From NCBI RefSeq assembly GCF_014654615.1, contig NZ_BNBB01000001.1, positions 124,001 through 188,000 on the forward strand: a stretch of 64,000 nucleotides of DNA. Reading direction: 5' to 3'. A model generated the notes under the pieces. It did no database searches. It was not told the origin of the DNA and saw only the letters and a program-made list of their open reading frames with translations. Positions within the stretch are counted from its first letter, which is position 1. The number at the start of each line of letters is the position of its first letter. Below are positions 62,936-64,000 of this stretch, piece by piece. This stretch comes from Streptosporangium violaceochromogenes (lineage in GTDB: Bacteria > Actinomycetota > Actinomycetes > Streptosporangiales > Streptosporangiaceae). Both the position numbers and the translations under genes were made by a program.

Positions 62936-64000
62936 TCAGGCGAGCCGCCGCGCGACGAGGTCCCAGACCACGTCGGCGAGATCCTCCTTGGGGCCGCGCG
63001 GTATCTCCACCCGCTCCCCCTCCGCCCCCAAGACCACCGCCGCGTTGTCCGGCGTGCCGAAGGCGAGCCCCTCGCCGACCTGGTTGACGACGAGCAGATC
63101 ACAGCCCTTGCGGGCGAGCTTGGCCCGGCCGTTGGCGAGCACGTCGTCGGTCTCGGCCGCGAACCCCACGATCACCCGCGGACACGGGGCGTTCCCCTCA
63201 CGGCGGCGCTCCCCCAGCTCCGCCAGGATGTCGGGGTTCTTCACCAGGGGGATGGGCTCGGGCTCCGCCGAGGACTTCTTGATCTTCGAACCGCTCCGCG
63301 CGGCGGGCCGGAAATCGGCCACGGCCGCGGCCATGACCACCGCGTCGGACTCCTTCACCGCCTCCAGCACGGCGTCGCGCAGCTCCAGCGCCGACTCGAC
63401 CCGGACCAGCGTGGCCCCGGCCGGATCGGGCAGGGTGACGTTGGCGGCGACCAGGGTGACCTGCGCCCCGCGCGCGACGGCCGTACGGGCCAGCGCGTAG
63501 CCCTGAAGGCCCGAGGAGCGGTTGCCGAGGAAACGGACGGGGTCGACGGCCTCGCGGGTGCCCCCGGCGGAGACCACCAGACGCAGGCCGGTCAGGTCGG
63601 CGCGGCGGCCGGACAGCACCCTCCGGCAGACCTCGAAGATCTCACCCGGGTCGGGCAGCCGCCCCCTGCCGGTGTCGGCGCCGGTCAGACGGCCCACGGC
63701 GGGCTCGATGACGATCGCGCCGCGCCGGCGGAGCGTGGCGACGTTGGCGCGGGTGGCGGGATGCTCCCACATCTCGGTGTGCATCGCGGGGGCGAACACC
63801 ACCGGACAGCGCGCGGTGAGCAGGGTGTTGGTCAGCAGATCGTCCGCCAGCCCGCAGGCGGCCCTGGCGAGCACGTCGGCGGTGGCGGGGGCGACCACCA
63901 CCAGGTCGGCACCCTGCCCGATCCGTACGTGCGGCACCTCGTGCACGGAGTCCCACACACCGGTCGCCACCGGATTGCCCGACAGCGCGGCCCAGGTCGG
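62936..64000 (-). CDS. coaBC: Phosphopantothenoylcysteine decarboxylase/synthetase, C-terminal part
   Basis: The bifunctional coenzyme A enzyme that couples cysteine to phosphopantothenate and decarboxylates the product. The visible 354 residues begin PTWAALSGNPVATGVWDSV in the CoaC flavoprotein domain, and include the active-site PATADVLARAACGLADDLLT and APAMHTEMW, then the CoaB domain (VVSAGGTREAVDPVRFLGNRSSG quoted in part, and KIKKS). The 5' end lies beyond position 64000, about 50-60 codons being missing by comparison with the family. Confidence 0.95.
   Translation of the reverse strand, partial: PTWAALSGNPVATGVWDSVHEVPHVRIGQGADLVVVAPATADVLARAACGLADDLLTNTLLTARCPVVFAPAMHTEMWEHPATRANVATLRRRGAIVIEPAVGRLTGADTGRGRLPDPGEIFEVCRRVLSGRRADLTGLRLVVSAGGTREAVDPVRFLGNRSSGLQGYALARTAVARGAQVTLVAANVTLPDPAGATLVRVESALELRDAVLEAVKESDAVVMAAAVADFRPAARSGSKIKKSSAEPEPIPLVKNPDILAELGERRREGNAPCPRVIVGFAAETDDVLANGRAKLARKGCDLLVVNQVGEGLAFGTPDNAAVVLGAEGERVEIPRGPKEDLADVVWDLVARRLA

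Overview
The window is a 64 kb, very GC-rich stretch of an actinobacterial chromosome. Several features point to a filamentous actinomycete, most likely of the Streptosporangiales: the dcw cluster order mraZ-rsmH-ftsL-ftsI-murE-murF-mraY-murD-ftsW-murG-murC, frequent GTG and TTG starts, GTGA/ATGA stop-start overlaps, a helicase-dead PriA, DUF3040 and F420-type proteins. The family assignment is an inference from gene content only. No rRNA, tRNA, CRISPR array, insertion sequence or prophage was recognised.

Layout. 1-13.2 kb: the division and cell-wall operon on the minus strand, read from an mraZ promoter near 13.18 kb that carries four direct repeats at exact 10-bp spacing (a probable MraZ autoregulatory site). 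13.6-18.2 kb: a plus-strand MoxR / DUF58 / transglutaminase operon. 18.3-23.1 kb: minus-strand housekeeping genes (DUF3040, methyltransferase, nusB, efp, an M24 peptidase, an F420-type oxidoreductase). 23.4-28.1 kb: an exo/endonuclease/phosphatase-fold membrane protein and a minus-strand set for maturing a molybdenum hydroxylase (CoxD-like AAA+, CoxE-like VWA, XdhC-like, MobA-like), without the catalytic subunits. 28.2-30.2 kb: TrkH/TrkA potassium uptake. 30.3-33.9 kb: ribE-ribBA-ribH behind an FMN riboswitch. 33.9-41.2 kb: a DUF2236 oxygenase and a complete oligopeptide/nickel-type ABC importer (oppC-oppA-oppB-oppD-oppF). 41.2-45.4 kb: rpe, rsmB, fmt and def. 45.5-50.3 kb: a GntR/FCD regulator divergent from a polar amino-acid-type ABC importer and an amidohydrolase. 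50.4-53.6 kb: two paralogous proteins of unknown function. 53.6-64 kb: priA, two tandem ATPase-LuxR regulators, a 1.2 kb non-coding stretch with a phased 10-bp repeat, metK, a small unknown protein and coaBC (cut by the window end).

How it works together. The core is conserved vertical inheritance: peptidoglycan precursor synthesis plus septal FtsL/FtsI/FtsW, and the metK-priA-def-fmt-rsmB-rpe-rib backbone of actinobacteria. Accessory blocks (the opp importer, the GntR-ABC-amidohydrolase cassette, the unknown paralogue pair, the LuxR pair) sit between backbone genes. The most unusual observations are the 10-bp repeat array at the mraZ promoter, a helically phased 10-bp A-tract array downstream of metK, mutually exclusive hairpin arms in the metK leader, an asparagine synthetase N-terminal remnant in frame with rpe, an 18-bp minisatellite encoding the cytoplasmic tail of FtsW, and the uncharacterised CxCxxC paralogue pair.
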